Origin: CBDCWA01 sp965223255
GTDB lineage: Bacteria; Pseudomonadota; Alphaproteobacteria; Rhizobiales; Hyphomicrobiaceae
Direction: 5' to 3'
DNA: 64,000 nucleotides
NCBI GenBank assembly: GCA_965223255.1
Contig: CBDCWA010000004.1
Span: forward strand, 744,001 to 808,000
A program made the translations under genes and the position numbers. The notes under the pieces were generated by a model. It did no database searches, was not told the DNA's origin, and was given only the letters and a program-made list of their open reading frames with translations. Shown in pieces: positions 25,871 through 35,027 of this stretch; position 1 is the stretch's first letter; each line of letters begins with the position of its first letter.

Positions 25871-27115
25871 ATGACAATTCGACCAGAAAGCTTCGCATTG
25901 GCGCGGCAAGACGCGCCAGCAGCGCCGACCGGCGCCCAAACTGCAGCAGCCAGCGCCATGACGTGGCGACATCACACCAGCCTGAGCGAAATAAACCCTG
26001 AAAGCTGGGACCGGTTATTCCCAGGACGCGCCGAGGCCTGGGACTATTTCCGCGCCATCGAGACGACCAAAAAGAACGAATTCACCTACTCGGCGATCGC
26101 CGTCTATGCCGGCGACGACTTAATTGCTGCTGCCCCTGCATTTGGGCTCAACTACCGCTATGACACCGCGCTCGCAGACACCTACAAGACCACAAGGGAT
26201 TGGATCGACCGCACGATGCCTTGGGCCCTGCGTGTGCCAATTCTCGGTCTCGGTTCGCCCATGACGGAAGAATGCCCGGTCGGATTTGCACCGAACCTCT
26301 CAGCCGATGCCCGGCGTGAAGCGCTCGAAACACTGCTTGCTGGCCTGCACACCTCGGCGGCCGCCGCATCGAAGCGGATGATCATCGCACTAAAAGACAT
26401 CACGGATCAGGATGCACAATGGATGCATAAAAGTCTGACGCCCCATGGCTACACCCGCATTGCATCATTACCGGTTGCAACCCTTCCCCTGCCCTACAAG
26501 ACAATTGATGAGTATCTCGCGACATTGCACACGAAAGTTCGATCGGAATTGCGTCGTAAGATGCGCCAAGCCAAAGATGTCGAAATCGAGTTTCGTGACA
26601 ATATCGATGATATCCACGATGAAATCATCCGGCTCTATGCCCAAACCCGTGCCAACCGCAAAGCGAGTTATGATGCCTTCGATGAAGTGCCTGAGGATTA
26701 CTTCATGAGGACCATTGGATCCAACCCACAGGCCCGCGTGATGCTTTGCAAGGTAGACGGAAGGATTGCCAGCTTTAATTTATTCTTGCAGGAAGAACAC
26801 CGCATCATCGGCAAGTTCATCGGCTTGAATTATGAAATTTCACGTAAACACAACATCTACTTCGTCAATTGGATGCGCATGATCCAATACTGTCTCGACA
26901 ACGGGATCTCTGAATTACAGACCGGCCAAACAAGCTATCAATTAAAGGTCCGGCTGGGCTGCAAACTCAAAAAGTCATGGATCTATTTTCGCCACACAAT
27001 AGGGCTTGTAAATCCGCTTATTGGTGCCATTGGCGCTCGAATGGATCTCGATCAAGGAGACCCGGACCTAATTGCGCTGGGCGACAACGCGCCTTACATC
27101 TCGCCCGCCAGCTGA
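25871..27115 (+). CDS. GNAT/FemAB-like acyltransferase (COG3146-type)
   Basis: A 414-residue protein with the double GNAT-like fold of FemAB/peptidogalycan-recognition proteins. The N part begins MTWRHHTSLSEINPESWDRLFP (about residue 34), and the C part contains ELRRKMRQAKDVEIEF, RIIGKFIGLNYEISRKHNIYFVNW and GISELQTGQTSYQLKVRLGC, the last being the FemAB-type motif near the acyl-CoA/aminoacyl site. The first 30 residues are Ala/Gln-rich and poorly conserved-looking. Function (peptidoglycan or amino-sugar acylation, or lipid amide formation) is unknown. The 3' end overlaps the converging rsmD gene by 22 bases. Confidence 0.78.
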   Translation: MTIRPESFALARQDAPAAPTGAQTAAASAMTWRHHTSLSEINPESWDRLFPGRAEAWDYFRAIETTKKNEFTYSAIAVYAGDDLIAAAPAFGLNYRYDTALADTYKTTRDWIDRTMPWALRVPILGLGSPMTEECPVGFAPNLSADARREALETLLAGLHTSAAAASKRMIIALKDITDQDAQWMHKSLTPHGYTRIASLPVATLPLPYKTIDEYLATLHTKVRSELRRKMRQAKDVEIEFRDNIDDIHDEIIRLYAQTRANRKASYDAFDEVPEDYFMRTIGSNPQARVMLCKVDGRIASFNLFLQEEHRIIGKFIGLNYEISRKHNIYFVNWMRMIQYCLDNGISELQTGQTSYQLKVRLGCKLKKSWIYFRHTIGLVNPLIGAIGARMDLDQGDPDLIALGDNAPYISPAS

Positions 27116-27666
27116 ACACGCATGAACGCAACTTGGGTATCGCCATATGTGCGATGATCCAGCATCTCCAGGCACTCGGGGAGCACCAGTGCCGCGCTCT
27201 TTTGCTCTTCAAGAACGCAAATGGCACCATCGGCCAACCAGCCACCCTTAGCGCAGGATGCAAGCGCCTGTTCGCCGAGCCCTTGTCCATAGGGCGGGTC
27301 CGCAAACGCCAATGCAAAACGGTCGCGCTTGCCGGCCGGTCCCATATCAAGCGCATCACGGCGAAAAATCCGGGCAACGCCGGAAAGATCAAATTGCTCA
27401 ATATTTTCCCGTGTCAGCGCGCGCGCCGCCGGATCCCTATCAACGAACAGGCATGATCTCGCACCCCGGGACAACGCCTCAAGCCCCAGCGCCCCGGTTC
27501 CGCAGAACAGATCTAAGACATCAACGCCAATGATGTTGAAGTCATCGATACCATGGCTAAGGATATTGAAGATCGATTCGCGCACACGATCGGACGTCGG
27601 GCGCACTGCCTCATGCTCTGGCCCTTTAATCGTTCTGCCACGCAACGTGCCGCCGACAATTCTCAC
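27094..27666 (-). CDS. rsmD: 16S rRNA (guanine966-N2)-methyltransferase
   Basis: A 190-residue SAM-dependent methyltransferase. The family start MRIVGGTLRGR and the motifs RPTSDRVRESIFNIL, VDVLDLFCGTGALGLEALSRGA and the catalytic ADPPYGQG are all intact. It methylates G966 in helix 31 of 16S rRNA. It overlaps the end of the preceding pseudouridine synthase gene by 4 bases and its own tail overlaps the opposite-strand GNAT gene by 22 bases. Confidence 0.95.
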   Translation of the reverse strand: MRIVGGTLRGRTIKGPEHEAVRPTSDRVRESIFNILSHGIDDFNIIGVDVLDLFCGTGALGLEALSRGARSCLFVDRDPAARALTRENIEQFDLSGVARIFRRDALDMGPAGKRDRFALAFADPPYGQGLGEQALASCAKGGWLADGAICVLEEQKSAALVLPECLEMLDHRTYGDTQVAFMRVQLAGEM

Positions 27667-28637
27667 GACGCCCTCTTGGGTTTACCGGGCCGCTTCTTTC
27701 GCGCGTGTCGCAAACCTTTTGGCCGCGCCTTGCTGGCACCTTGCGACGAGGCCTTGCGCACATCGCGCGGCTTGCTCACGCGAGTTTGAGCCGTCTCATC
27801 ACTGAGCCCCAGCGCATCGCCAACACGCGCGCCAAGCTGGTCGATCAACACCTTACGCCGTACAATCTCGACCTCTCCCGGCTTTAGATCCGTCAATCGA
27901 AAAGGCCCATAGGAAACCCGGATCAGGCGCCCAACCTCAAGACCCAGATGTGATAGGATTTTGCGAACTTCACGATTCTTGCCTTCCCTAAGCCCTATCG
28001 TCAGCCACAGATTGCTACCACCAGCCTTATCGAGTTCTGCTTCGATCGGACCATAGCGCACGCCGTCGATTTCGATCCCATCTCTGAGGCCATCCAATTG
28101 GTCCTGACGAACCTGGCCCCGCGCACGCACCCGATAACGGCGCAACAAACCCGTAGATGGCAATTCAAGATGTCTGGCCAGAAGGCCGCTTGTCGTAATC
28201 AGCAGCAGGCCCTCAGTATTGAAATCCAACCTCCCGACCGAGATGACCCGGCCAAGACGCTTGGGCAACGCCTCAAATACAGTGGGTCTTCCTTGCGGAT
28301 CGTTGTGACTGGTCACAAGGCCGCGCGGCTTGTAATAGCGCCACAGGCGCACCGGCTGCGGCTTGGGCAACGGCGTCCCATCGACTTCAATGTGATCTGC
28401 TTCACCAACCACACAGGCCGGTGTCTCAAGCGTACGCCCATTAACCCGCACCCGACCATCACCGATCCACCGTTCAGCTTCACGTCTGGAGCACAGGCCC
28501 GCCAGCGCCATCGCTTTGGCAATCCGCATTGCTGGCCGCACCTTAGGCTGCTTGGAGGAGTGTTGCTTTGAAGCGGTCGTGCGGGATTTGCTCTTGCGCG
28601 GCCGCCGGCGCTCGCTATCCACCCTATTGTCTCTCAT
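27663..28637 (-). CDS. 23S rRNA pseudouridine synthase, RluB/RsuA family
   Basis: A 324-residue protein with an N-terminal basic Ser/Lys/Arg tail (first 35 residues), an S4 RNA-binding domain (MRIAKAMALAGLCSRREAERW from residue 37) and a catalytic domain with the active Asp in VGRLDFNTEG. The C end is a second basic tail. The arrangement with rsmD in one operon (ATGA overlap) is common in alphaproteobacteria, where it is named RluB. RsuA/RluE/RluF alternatives cannot be excluded, so no symbol. Start ATG 28637; ATG 28529 is an alternative that removes the tail. Divergent from tadA with 29 bases between starts. Confidence 0.88.
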   Translation of the reverse strand: MRDNRVDSERRRPRKSKSRTTASKQHSSKQPKVRPAMRIAKAMALAGLCSRREAERWIGDGRVRVNGRTLETPACVVGEADHIEVDGTPLPKPQPVRLWRYYKPRGLVTSHNDPQGRPTVFEALPKRLGRVISVGRLDFNTEGLLLITTSGLLARHLELPSTGLLRRYRVRARGQVRQDQLDGLRDGIEIDGVRYGPIEAELDKAGGSNLWLTIGLREGKNREVRKILSHLGLEVGRLIRVSYGPFRLTDLKPGEVEIVRRKVLIDQLGARVGDALGLSDETAQTRVSKPRDVRKASSQGASKARPKGLRHARKKRPGKPKRAS

Positions 28638-28666
28638 ATGTTAGTCTCTGACCTTGGAGGTTCTCT

Positions 28667-29131
28667 ATGGCACCGTTGGGCGCTGATAGCTACATGTCAA
28701 TCGCATTGGAAGAAGCGCGCCTGGCCGCCGAGCGCGGCGAGGTACCGGTCGGCGCCGCGCTGATTGCACCGGACGGCAGCCTCCTTTCCCGCAACGGCAA
28801 TCGTACGCTGGAATATCGCGATCCGACGGCGCACGCTGAAATATTGGTTATTCGTGCAGCCTGCACAGCTCAAAATACCGAGCGACTAATCAACCACGAT
28901 CTCTATGTCACACTCGAACCCTGTCCAATGTGTGCGACGGCCATTTCGTTTGCCCGCCTTGGCCGGCTCTACTATGGCGCAAGTGACTCAAAAGGCGGCG
29001 GCATCGAAGGCGGGCCACGAATATTCTCGCAGGCAACCTGTCATCATCGTCCCGACCTGTACCCGGGCATCGCCGCACGCCAAGCGAGCGAGCTCCTTAA
29101 GGAATTCTTCTCGACGCGCCGCAACCGTTAG
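28667..29131 (+). CDS. tadA: tRNA-specific adenosine deaminase
   Basis: A 154-residue deaminase with the zinc and proton-shuttle motifs of the family: HAE (AHAEILV, residue about 55) and PCPMC (LEPCPMCATA, about 84-88). TadA converts adenosine to inosine at position 34 of tRNA-Arg(ACG). The start ATG 28667 has ggagg upstream. Its tail overlaps the converging lpxK gene by 35 bases. Confidence 0.93.
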   Translation: MAPLGADSYMSIALEEARLAAERGEVPVGAALIAPDGSLLSRNGNRTLEYRDPTAHAEILVIRAACTAQNTERLINHDLYVTLEPCPMCATAISFARLGRLYYGASDSKGGGIEGGPRIFSQATCHHRPDLYPGIAARQASELLKEFFSTRRNR

Positions 29132-30188
29132 GCAACCCGTCGCGTGCCAAAACCTTGTCGATGCGCCCGGCTAGGTCCACCAGTCCATCCACGCTGAGCC
29201 TGGTCACAATTTCCAAAACCCTTGAGCGATCCCGAAGCGTCTTGAGCTCGCCACTTGCGCCGGCCAGCCGTACCCAGTCCTTTTCTGTTGTCACCAGCTC
29301 AGCGTCACTTTGATCGGCTCTATCGAGCAACGCCTGCGCGTCAAGCTGAGTGAACACATGATGATCGGGAAAGCTAACCGTCGCTTGGCAACGCGCCCCC
29401 AGTACTTCAAGCATGTCGTAAAACCGAGTTGGATTGGCAATACCGGCATAAGCAACAACTTTGCGATCGCGCAGCCAAGCTGTGTCACCGCGCGGTTCTG
29501 TCCAAGCCACCATCGGTTTTGCAGATATTCCAACGTCCGCGGCGATAGATTTGCCGGCTTCGGCGACTGCCTCCCCCGGCGAGTCGAGATAAAGAACAAC
29601 GAGGCCATCGACCATGGATCGTTGAAATTTCAGACTTGCCCGCAAGGGCCCAGCGGGAATGACACAACCGTTCCCAATGCCCCGCCGTGCGTCGACAAGA
29701 GCGAGGGAGAGATCGCGATGCAAAGACGGATTTTGCAGGCCGTCATCCATTATGATCACGCCATCCGCTGGCTGCCGCCGGGCCAGCGCAACAATTCTCG
29801 CCGCCCCCTTCACGCGATCGCGCGACACGACAGTTGGCGCAATGCGCGCCAGCAGCAAGGCCTCGTCACCGACCTCTTGGGCGGTATCGCGCTCAATGTC
29901 GACGACGTGCGGGCCCTGAAAAGTCCCACCGTAGCCGCGGGTGAGAAAATAGGGCGCTTGGCCTTGAGCCAGCAGATGTTCGGCAACCAAAATGGCAAAG
30001 GGCGTCTTACCACTGCCGCCGGCAGTAAAATTTCCAATACAGATAACCGGTAGACCGCACTGCACCGTCCGCGTTCGCCAAAAACGCAGACGCGTCACCC
30101 AATCCCAAAGGACAGCGGCCGGCATAAGCAAAAGCGCTATGGCATTCGGCCGCGGCGCATACCACCACCTCGGCTCGTCAAGATGCAC
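29097..30188 (-). CDS. lpxK: Tetraacyldisaccharide 4'-kinase (lipid A synthesis)
   Basis: A 363-residue kinase that phosphorylates the 4' position of the lipid A precursor at the cytoplasmic face of the inner membrane. The N-terminal membrane helix is followed by the P-loop GNFTAGGSGKTP and by DDGLQNPSLHRDL, which carries the catalytic Asp pair; the C-terminal part ends with ATVSFPDHHVF. I place the start at GTG 30188, with aagga seven bases upstream and an 11-base overlap with waaA; the ATG at 30233 is farther in the upstream gene. The gene is the last of the waaA-lpxK pair. Confidence 0.93.
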   Translation of the reverse strand: MHLDEPRWWYAPRPNAIALLLMPAAVLWDWVTRLRFWRTRTVQCGLPVICIGNFTAGGSGKTPFAILVAEHLLAQGQAPYFLTRGYGGTFQGPHVVDIERDTAQEVGDEALLLARIAPTVVSRDRVKGAARIVALARRQPADGVIIMDDGLQNPSLHRDLSLALVDARRGIGNGCVIPAGPLRASLKFQRSMVDGLVVLYLDSPGEAVAEAGKSIAADVGISAKPMVAWTEPRGDTAWLRDRKVVAYAGIANPTRFYDMLEVLGARCQATVSFPDHHVFTQLDAQALLDRADQSDAELVTTEKDWVRLAGASGELKTLRDRSRVLEIVTRLSVDGLVDLAGRIDKVLARDGLPNGCGASRRIP

Positions 30189-32208
30189 GCTTGAGTTCCT
30201 TTTCGGGTGGCAAGTGCTCGCGCAGTGTGTCAACCGTTCGCCCGAGCGCCCCCGTCATCGAGGCCAAGGCGTCTTGTGCCCCGTTCCTCACTTTGTGCGC
30301 CTCAACATCGTCGCTCAGCAGCGTGAAGGCGGCTTTTGCCAGCTGGTCCCGGCCCGCAACCTGGACCATACCGCTGTGCTCCAACAAGGTGTGACAGGCA
30401 TCTGAAAAATTGAACCAATGCGGTCCCATCAACACCGGCGCACCGAGCTTTATCGGTTCAACCGGGTTTTGCCCCCCTCTTGGAACAAGCGAACCACCCA
30501 TAAAGACGACTTTGGCAAGTGCATAGAGTGTCCCGAGCTCGCCGATCGTATCGGCGATATAGACATCCGTTTGCGCACTCGGCATGAGCCCCATCGACCG
30601 TTCGCTAACGCGCAAGCCGAGGGTTTTCATATCCTCCGCTATCGACGGCCCGCGCTGTGGATGGCGCGGGGCAATAATTGTCAAAAGATTTGGCAGCTGA
30701 TGTTGCAGTTGCCGGTGCACATGACCGATCTCGTCTTCTTCGCCGGGATGCGTGCTGGCTGCCAGAAACACCGGTCGCCCGTTGACCGCTTTTTCGAGTT
30801 CGCCAAGCAGCGCGCGATCAACAGGCAATGACGGCGCGTCCATTTTCAAATTACCGATTGACAAAACCCGTTCCGCACCGAATTCAGAAAATCGTTCCGC
30901 CATCATATCATTTTGCGCCAGCACCACATCAAACACACCAAAAAGACAGCGCGCACCTTGCTTGGCCCACTTCCATCGACGGTAGGAGCGATCCGACATT
31001 CGTGCATTGACGAGAGCGAGTTTGATCCCGCGCCCGGCGCAGGCCGACACGAGATTGGGCCACAGGTCCGATTCCGTAAAGACTGCAAAATCTGGTCGCC
31101 AATGATCCAGAAATCTACGCACGAACGTCGGCGAATCGAGCGGAACAAATTGATGTATATCCGTCTTTGCCAAACGATCGGCTGCCATTTTTGCCGATGT
31201 TGTCGTCCCGGTTGTCAGCAAGAATCGAATATCAGGCCGCTCCTGGCGCACCGCATCCATCAAGGGCAGCACGGCATTCGTTTCCCCTACGCTTGCTGCA
31301 TGCACCCACACCAGCGGTCCATCCGGGCGTGATTGGCCACTAATCCCCAATCGCTCGCCGCGCCGCGAGCGGTCTTCCCGTCCGCTGCGCTCTCGATAGC
31401 TAAGCAACAACGGTGCCATCGGCTGCGCCAGCCAGGTAATCCAATTGTAACCCCAAAGTCCCCAGCTACGCGGCAAGCGGGCGCGCTTACCCTTGCCGTT
31501 TTGCCGTGGTGTTGCTCGCGTAGGATCCGCACCGGCAAGCGCATAAGCGCGCAATGTCGTCTCATTGATCGCCGCCTCGGTCTGCTGGCGAAAAGCCTCG
31601 AGATCAGCATCGCTCGCATTGCGCGGGACATAGATTGGCGCACCGTACACGACGGCCATTTTGCCAAACGGCAGATTGATGGTCATCCGGCTCCACGTAT
31701 TGAGGGCAAAATAGCGCTGCGTGGCAATAGCGTAAGGCACGATTGGGCGCCCAGAATGTTTTGCAAGACGCACAATCCCCGGGCCCGCGCGGCGCGCTGG
31801 ACCAGGCGGCGCGTCTGCCACGGTTCCGATAATCTTTCCGTGCTTCAACGCCGTCAGCGCCAAACGAAAGGCCTGGGCACCGCCGCGATCCTTGAGGCGT
31901 CCACCCGCTCCGGCACCGCGAATAAGCCTGATGTCTTGATTTGTCATCGCCTGCGCAAAAAACTCTGCGTCGCCGTGCCGCGCCAAAATGATATCCATCG
32001 GAAAATTGGGCGGTCGATTGTGAATGGACAACAAGAATTGACCATGCCACAGCCCCAGGATTGCGGGCCCGTACTCGTCGAACGCCGCCTCGACGTCAGC
32101 CGGTTCAGTGACGATTCGCGATGAATATTGTACAAAATCGATATATCGCCCGATCACCCATCCGGCAAATTTTTGAAGATAACGCTTTTTTTCTTCTGGA
32201 CGCGCCAT
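30178..32208 (-). CDS. waaA: Fused DUF374 lysophospholipid acyltransferase-like / Kdo transferase WaaA
   Basis: A single frame of about 676 residues (ATG 32208; an in-frame ATG at 32259 is also possible and both have weak ribosome sites). Residues 1-220 are a DUF374 acyltransferase-like domain with ARHGDAEFFAQ and IRGAGAGGR, the divergent acyltransferase motifs. Residues 245-670 are WaaA (KdtA): membrane anchor, catalytic base Glu in RRGERLG, WVHAASVGE, TESDLWPN and GGSLVPRGGQNPVEP. WaaA adds Kdo to lipid IVA. In related genomes DUF374 is a separate gene directly before waaA; here they are one protein. The linker, roughly residues 220-245, is basic. Confidence 0.9.
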   Translation of the reverse strand: MARPEEKKRYLQKFAGWVIGRYIDFVQYSSRIVTEPADVEAAFDEYGPAILGLWHGQFLLSIHNRPPNFPMDIILARHGDAEFFAQAMTNQDIRLIRGAGAGGRLKDRGGAQAFRLALTALKHGKIIGTVADAPPGPARRAGPGIVRLAKHSGRPIVPYAIATQRYFALNTWSRMTINLPFGKMAVVYGAPIYVPRNASDADLEAFRQQTEAAINETTLRAYALAGADPTRATPRQNGKGKRARLPRSWGLWGYNWITWLAQPMAPLLLSYRERSGREDRSRRGERLGISGQSRPDGPLVWVHAASVGETNAVLPLMDAVRQERPDIRFLLTTGTTTSAKMAADRLAKTDIHQFVPLDSPTFVRRFLDHWRPDFAVFTESDLWPNLVSACAGRGIKLALVNARMSDRSYRRWKWAKQGARCLFGVFDVVLAQNDMMAERFSEFGAERVLSIGNLKMDAPSLPVDRALLGELEKAVNGRPVFLAASTHPGEEDEIGHVHRQLQHQLPNLLTIIAPRHPQRGPSIAEDMKTLGLRVSERSMGLMPSAQTDVYIADTIGELGTLYALAKVVFMGGSLVPRGGQNPVEPIKLGAPVLMGPHWFNFSDACHTLLEHSGMVQVAGRDQLAKAAFTLLSDDVEAHKVRNGAQDALASMTGALGRTVDTLREHLPPEKELKRAS

Positions 32209-32396
32209 CTGTCTCGGATACCCCAAACAATCTGCGAACTTGGGTGGGCGCAGGGGCATCCCCCCTTGCTAGCGCACTCTATAACGGCTATTCACGAATT
32301 TCGAAAGCAAACCACAATCGGGCTCACCGTACGAAAACACTTACAAATATTAGGCCGATTCGGTGATCGCAGTGGCCTTCGCTCAATTTCCATCTC

Positions 32397-33134
32397 ATGA
32401 CCAGCCCGACCAAAGCACTACGACGCACACTCAAGAGAATAACACTCGGATGGCGACAGGGACTTGCTGAAAAGGCCCCACCGTGGGTCCGCCGGGTGTT
32501 TGGGCCGCTTGGCTCATACCTTGATATGCTGTTGGTCGATCACGGCGTATTCCGCATCTTGTATCTCAATCGGCACAAGATTGACAATGTGTGCTGGCGC
32601 GCCGCTCAACCGGCACCCTTCCAATTACGCGCGATGGCCAAGAGAGGCATACGTACGATTGTGAACCTGCGCGGCGAGCGCTTTTGCGGCAGCTATTGGC
32701 TGGAGCAGAAGGCCTGCGAACGATACGGCCTAAAGTTGGTGAATTTCCAAATCCGCTCTCGTGCTGCCCCGACGCCCAGCGAGATTAGAGCTGCGGAAGA
32801 GTTATTCGCGACGGTCGAGTATCCCATTTTAATGCATTGCAAATCCGGCGCCGACCGGGCGGGCATCATGTCGACACTTTATCGATTTCTGCGCCGCGGC
32901 GATGCCCTGGAGACGGCGACAAAGGAGCTATCCTTGAAATACGGCCATATCAAACAGGCCGATACCGGCATTCTCGACGCGTTTTTTGAGCAATACCAAA
33001 CCTACAACAAACATACACCAACCCCGTTTTTCGAGTGGGTCGAGACCATTTATGATCCAGATGAACTAAAGCGAACATTCGTGGCAAAGGGCTGGGCCAA
33101 TCGCCTGGTCAATGCCATATTGCGCCGAGAGTAA
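32397..33134 (+). CDS. Cys-based dual-specificity phosphatase-like protein
   Basis: A 245-residue protein with the CX5R phosphatase loop MHCKSGADRAGIM (Cys about 156, Arg about 162) and a general-acid loop region near RSRAAPTPSE. N-terminal 30 residues are basic. The overall pattern (WRAAQPAPFQLRAMAKRGIRTIVNLRGE) matches the tyrosine/dual-specificity phosphatase family of bacteria that includes DSPs acting on lipids or polysaccharide phosphate. It is divergent from the waaA-lpxK cluster, with 188 bases between starts. A role in envelope lipid phosphate removal is possible but only inferred from position. Confidence 0.85.
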   Translation: MTSPTKALRRTLKRITLGWRQGLAEKAPPWVRRVFGPLGSYLDMLLVDHGVFRILYLNRHKIDNVCWRAAQPAPFQLRAMAKRGIRTIVNLRGERFCGSYWLEQKACERYGLKLVNFQIRSRAAPTPSEIRAAEELFATVEYPILMHCKSGADRAGIMSTLYRFLRRGDALETATKELSLKYGHIKQADTGILDAFFEQYQTYNKHTPTPFFEWVETIYDPDELKRTFVAKGWANRLVNAILRRE

Positions 33135-33161
33135 AAGCGCCGCACTTGCTTGGGGCGTCGC

Positions 33162-35027
33162 TTATTCGGCCGCCTGTGGACGGAATTGCAGATCAGCCAG
33201 ACGCGCATAGAGCCCCCCGCTCGCCTGCAAGCTAGCGTGCGTTCCCATCTCAACAATACGGCCGCGATCCAGTACGATAATGCGATCAGCTTTTTGGATC
33301 GTCGCCAGCCGATGAGCAATGACAAGCGTCGTTCGGCCCTGCATTACCGCATCCAAGGCTTTCTGAATTTCGATTTCACTTTCCGCATCGAGCGCGCTCG
33401 TTGCCTCATCCAACAACAGTATTGGCGCATCCCGCAATAAGGCCCGCGCTATCGCTACCCTTTGGCGTTGCCCACCAGACAATGTAACCCCGCGTTCGCC
33501 AACCAGCGTCGCATAGCCCTCAGGCATTGCACTAATGAATTGATGAGCTTGCGCTGCCCTCGCGGCCTCTTTCACCGCTTCTTCACGCGCATCAGAGGCA
33601 CCATAACGTATGTTTTCGTCGATCCGGTCCGCAAACAGATGAACGTCTTGTGGTACCAGCGCTATCTGTCGGCGCAGGGATTCGAGATCAGCTTGATCGA
33701 GCGCCACTCCATCGATTTCAATGCTGCCAGCAGTTGGATCATAAAAGCGCAATAGCAAATTAAACAGCGTACTCTTGCCTGCCCCGGATGGGCCAACGAT
33801 CGCCAAGGTCTCACCAGGCCTCACCTCAAAATCAATGGCATCGAGCGCCAACGCGTCCGGCCGGCTTGGATAGGCAAATGAGACACCCTTAAACGCAATC
33901 GCACCGGTGACGGGCTTTGGCAACGCAACCGGGTGAGCGGGCGAGACGATCTGTGGTTCTGTGGCCAGCAATTCACTCAAACGCTCGGACGCGCCGGCCG
34001 CCTGCTGCACCTCTCCCCAGACTTCCGAAAGCTCGGCGAGCGCCCCTGCCGCGAAGAGCGAATAGAGAAGAAACTGCCCCAAAGCACCACCGGTCAGCCG
34101 GCCGCTAATCACCACGGTCGCCCCGTACCACAACACACCGACAATACTGGCGACGACCAGAAACATCGTCAGAGCTGTCAAACCGGCACGCGCAACCAAC
34201 CGCTTGCGGGCCGCCTCAAAGGCCTGATCCACCGCCTGTCCATAACGTGAACTGACGGCCACTTCATGTGTAAACGCTTGCATTGTCCGCACCGCGGCGA
34301 GATTTTCCGCGGCATAAGCTGAGGCTTCCCCAAGTGTGTCCTGCGCCTGCCGTGACAGCGTCCGCACCAAACGCCCATATCCGACCAACGGCAGCACAAT
34401 CAACGGTATCGCCAGTAACACCAGTACCGACAATTCGACGCTCGTGATCACCATCATCACCAATGCGCCGATCAACATGATCGCGTTGCGCATCAGCTGC
34501 GACAGCGTCATCCCCGCCGCCGCCTTGATCTGCGTCGTATCCGCCGTCAGGCGGCTCATCATCTCGCCCGACTGGGATTGATCGAAAAACGCCGGCCCAA
34601 GGCGAGTGAGTTGGGCAAATACATCGCGGCGCACATCGGCCACCACGCGTTCACCGAGCCAGTTCACGAAATAGAAGCGCGAGGCGCTCGCGATCGCCAA
34701 AACCAGACCGATTAAAATCAGCATAGAAAAATAGCGACCGATGAACACGCCATCGCCGGCCGAAAAACCGAAATCGATCATTCGGCGCACGGCCATTGGA
34801 ACCGACAGCATGGCCAAGGCAGAAACCACCAATGCGGCCCCTGCCAAGGCCAGAATACCGGGATGCTTCAGGATATAGGGCTTAAGCGCCATTAGCGGGC
34901 GCAAGGACCGCCGCTGGCTGCTTTCGCCGCTGGCTTGCCGGCTTTCCGCCGTGCCGGCCGCTTCAGAGTCAACATCAGCAGGGCTCGCACCCGGAGTTGT
35001 ATTAGCCTTTATTGAATTATCTTGCAC
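33162..35027 (-). CDS. ABC exporter, MsbA-like (membrane and ATPase domains fused)
   Basis: A 621-residue half-transporter. After a polar N-tail of about 45 residues comes a six-helix domain (about 50-340), then the ATPase with Walker A GPSGAGKST, signature LSGGQRQRVAIARAL, Walker B ILLLDEATSALDAE and H-loop IAHRLAT. Such type I exporters work as homodimers and move lipids, lipid A precursors or drugs. Another MsbA-like gene lies at 45305; this one is next to the LPS genes but convergent to the phosphatase gene (27 bases apart). Cargo not determined. Confidence 0.9.
   Translation of the reverse strand: MQDNSIKANTTPGASPADVDSEAAGTAESRQASGESSQRRSLRPLMALKPYILKHPGILALAGAALVVSALAMLSVPMAVRRMIDFGFSAGDGVFIGRYFSMLILIGLVLAIASASRFYFVNWLGERVVADVRRDVFAQLTRLGPAFFDQSQSGEMMSRLTADTTQIKAAAGMTLSQLMRNAIMLIGALVMMVITSVELSVLVLLAIPLIVLPLVGYGRLVRTLSRQAQDTLGEASAYAAENLAAVRTMQAFTHEVAVSSRYGQAVDQAFEAARKRLVARAGLTALTMFLVVASIVGVLWYGATVVISGRLTGGALGQFLLYSLFAAGALAELSEVWGEVQQAAGASERLSELLATEPQIVSPAHPVALPKPVTGAIAFKGVSFAYPSRPDALALDAIDFEVRPGETLAIVGPSGAGKSTLFNLLLRFYDPTAGSIEIDGVALDQADLESLRRQIALVPQDVHLFADRIDENIRYGASDAREEAVKEAARAAQAHQFISAMPEGYATLVGERGVTLSGGQRQRVAIARALLRDAPILLLDEATSALDAESEIEIQKALDAVMQGRTTLVIAHRLATIQKADRIIVLDRGRIVEMGTHASLQASGGLYARLADLQFRPQAAE

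Noticed and set aside
29310..30053. 247-residue plus-strand frame
   Set aside because: Antisense to lpxK, which has its P-loop and active-site motifs; a shadow.
31333..32124. 263-residue open frame on the plus strand
   Set aside because: Antisense to the DUF374-WaaA gene whose motifs are clear; composition looks like a shadow.
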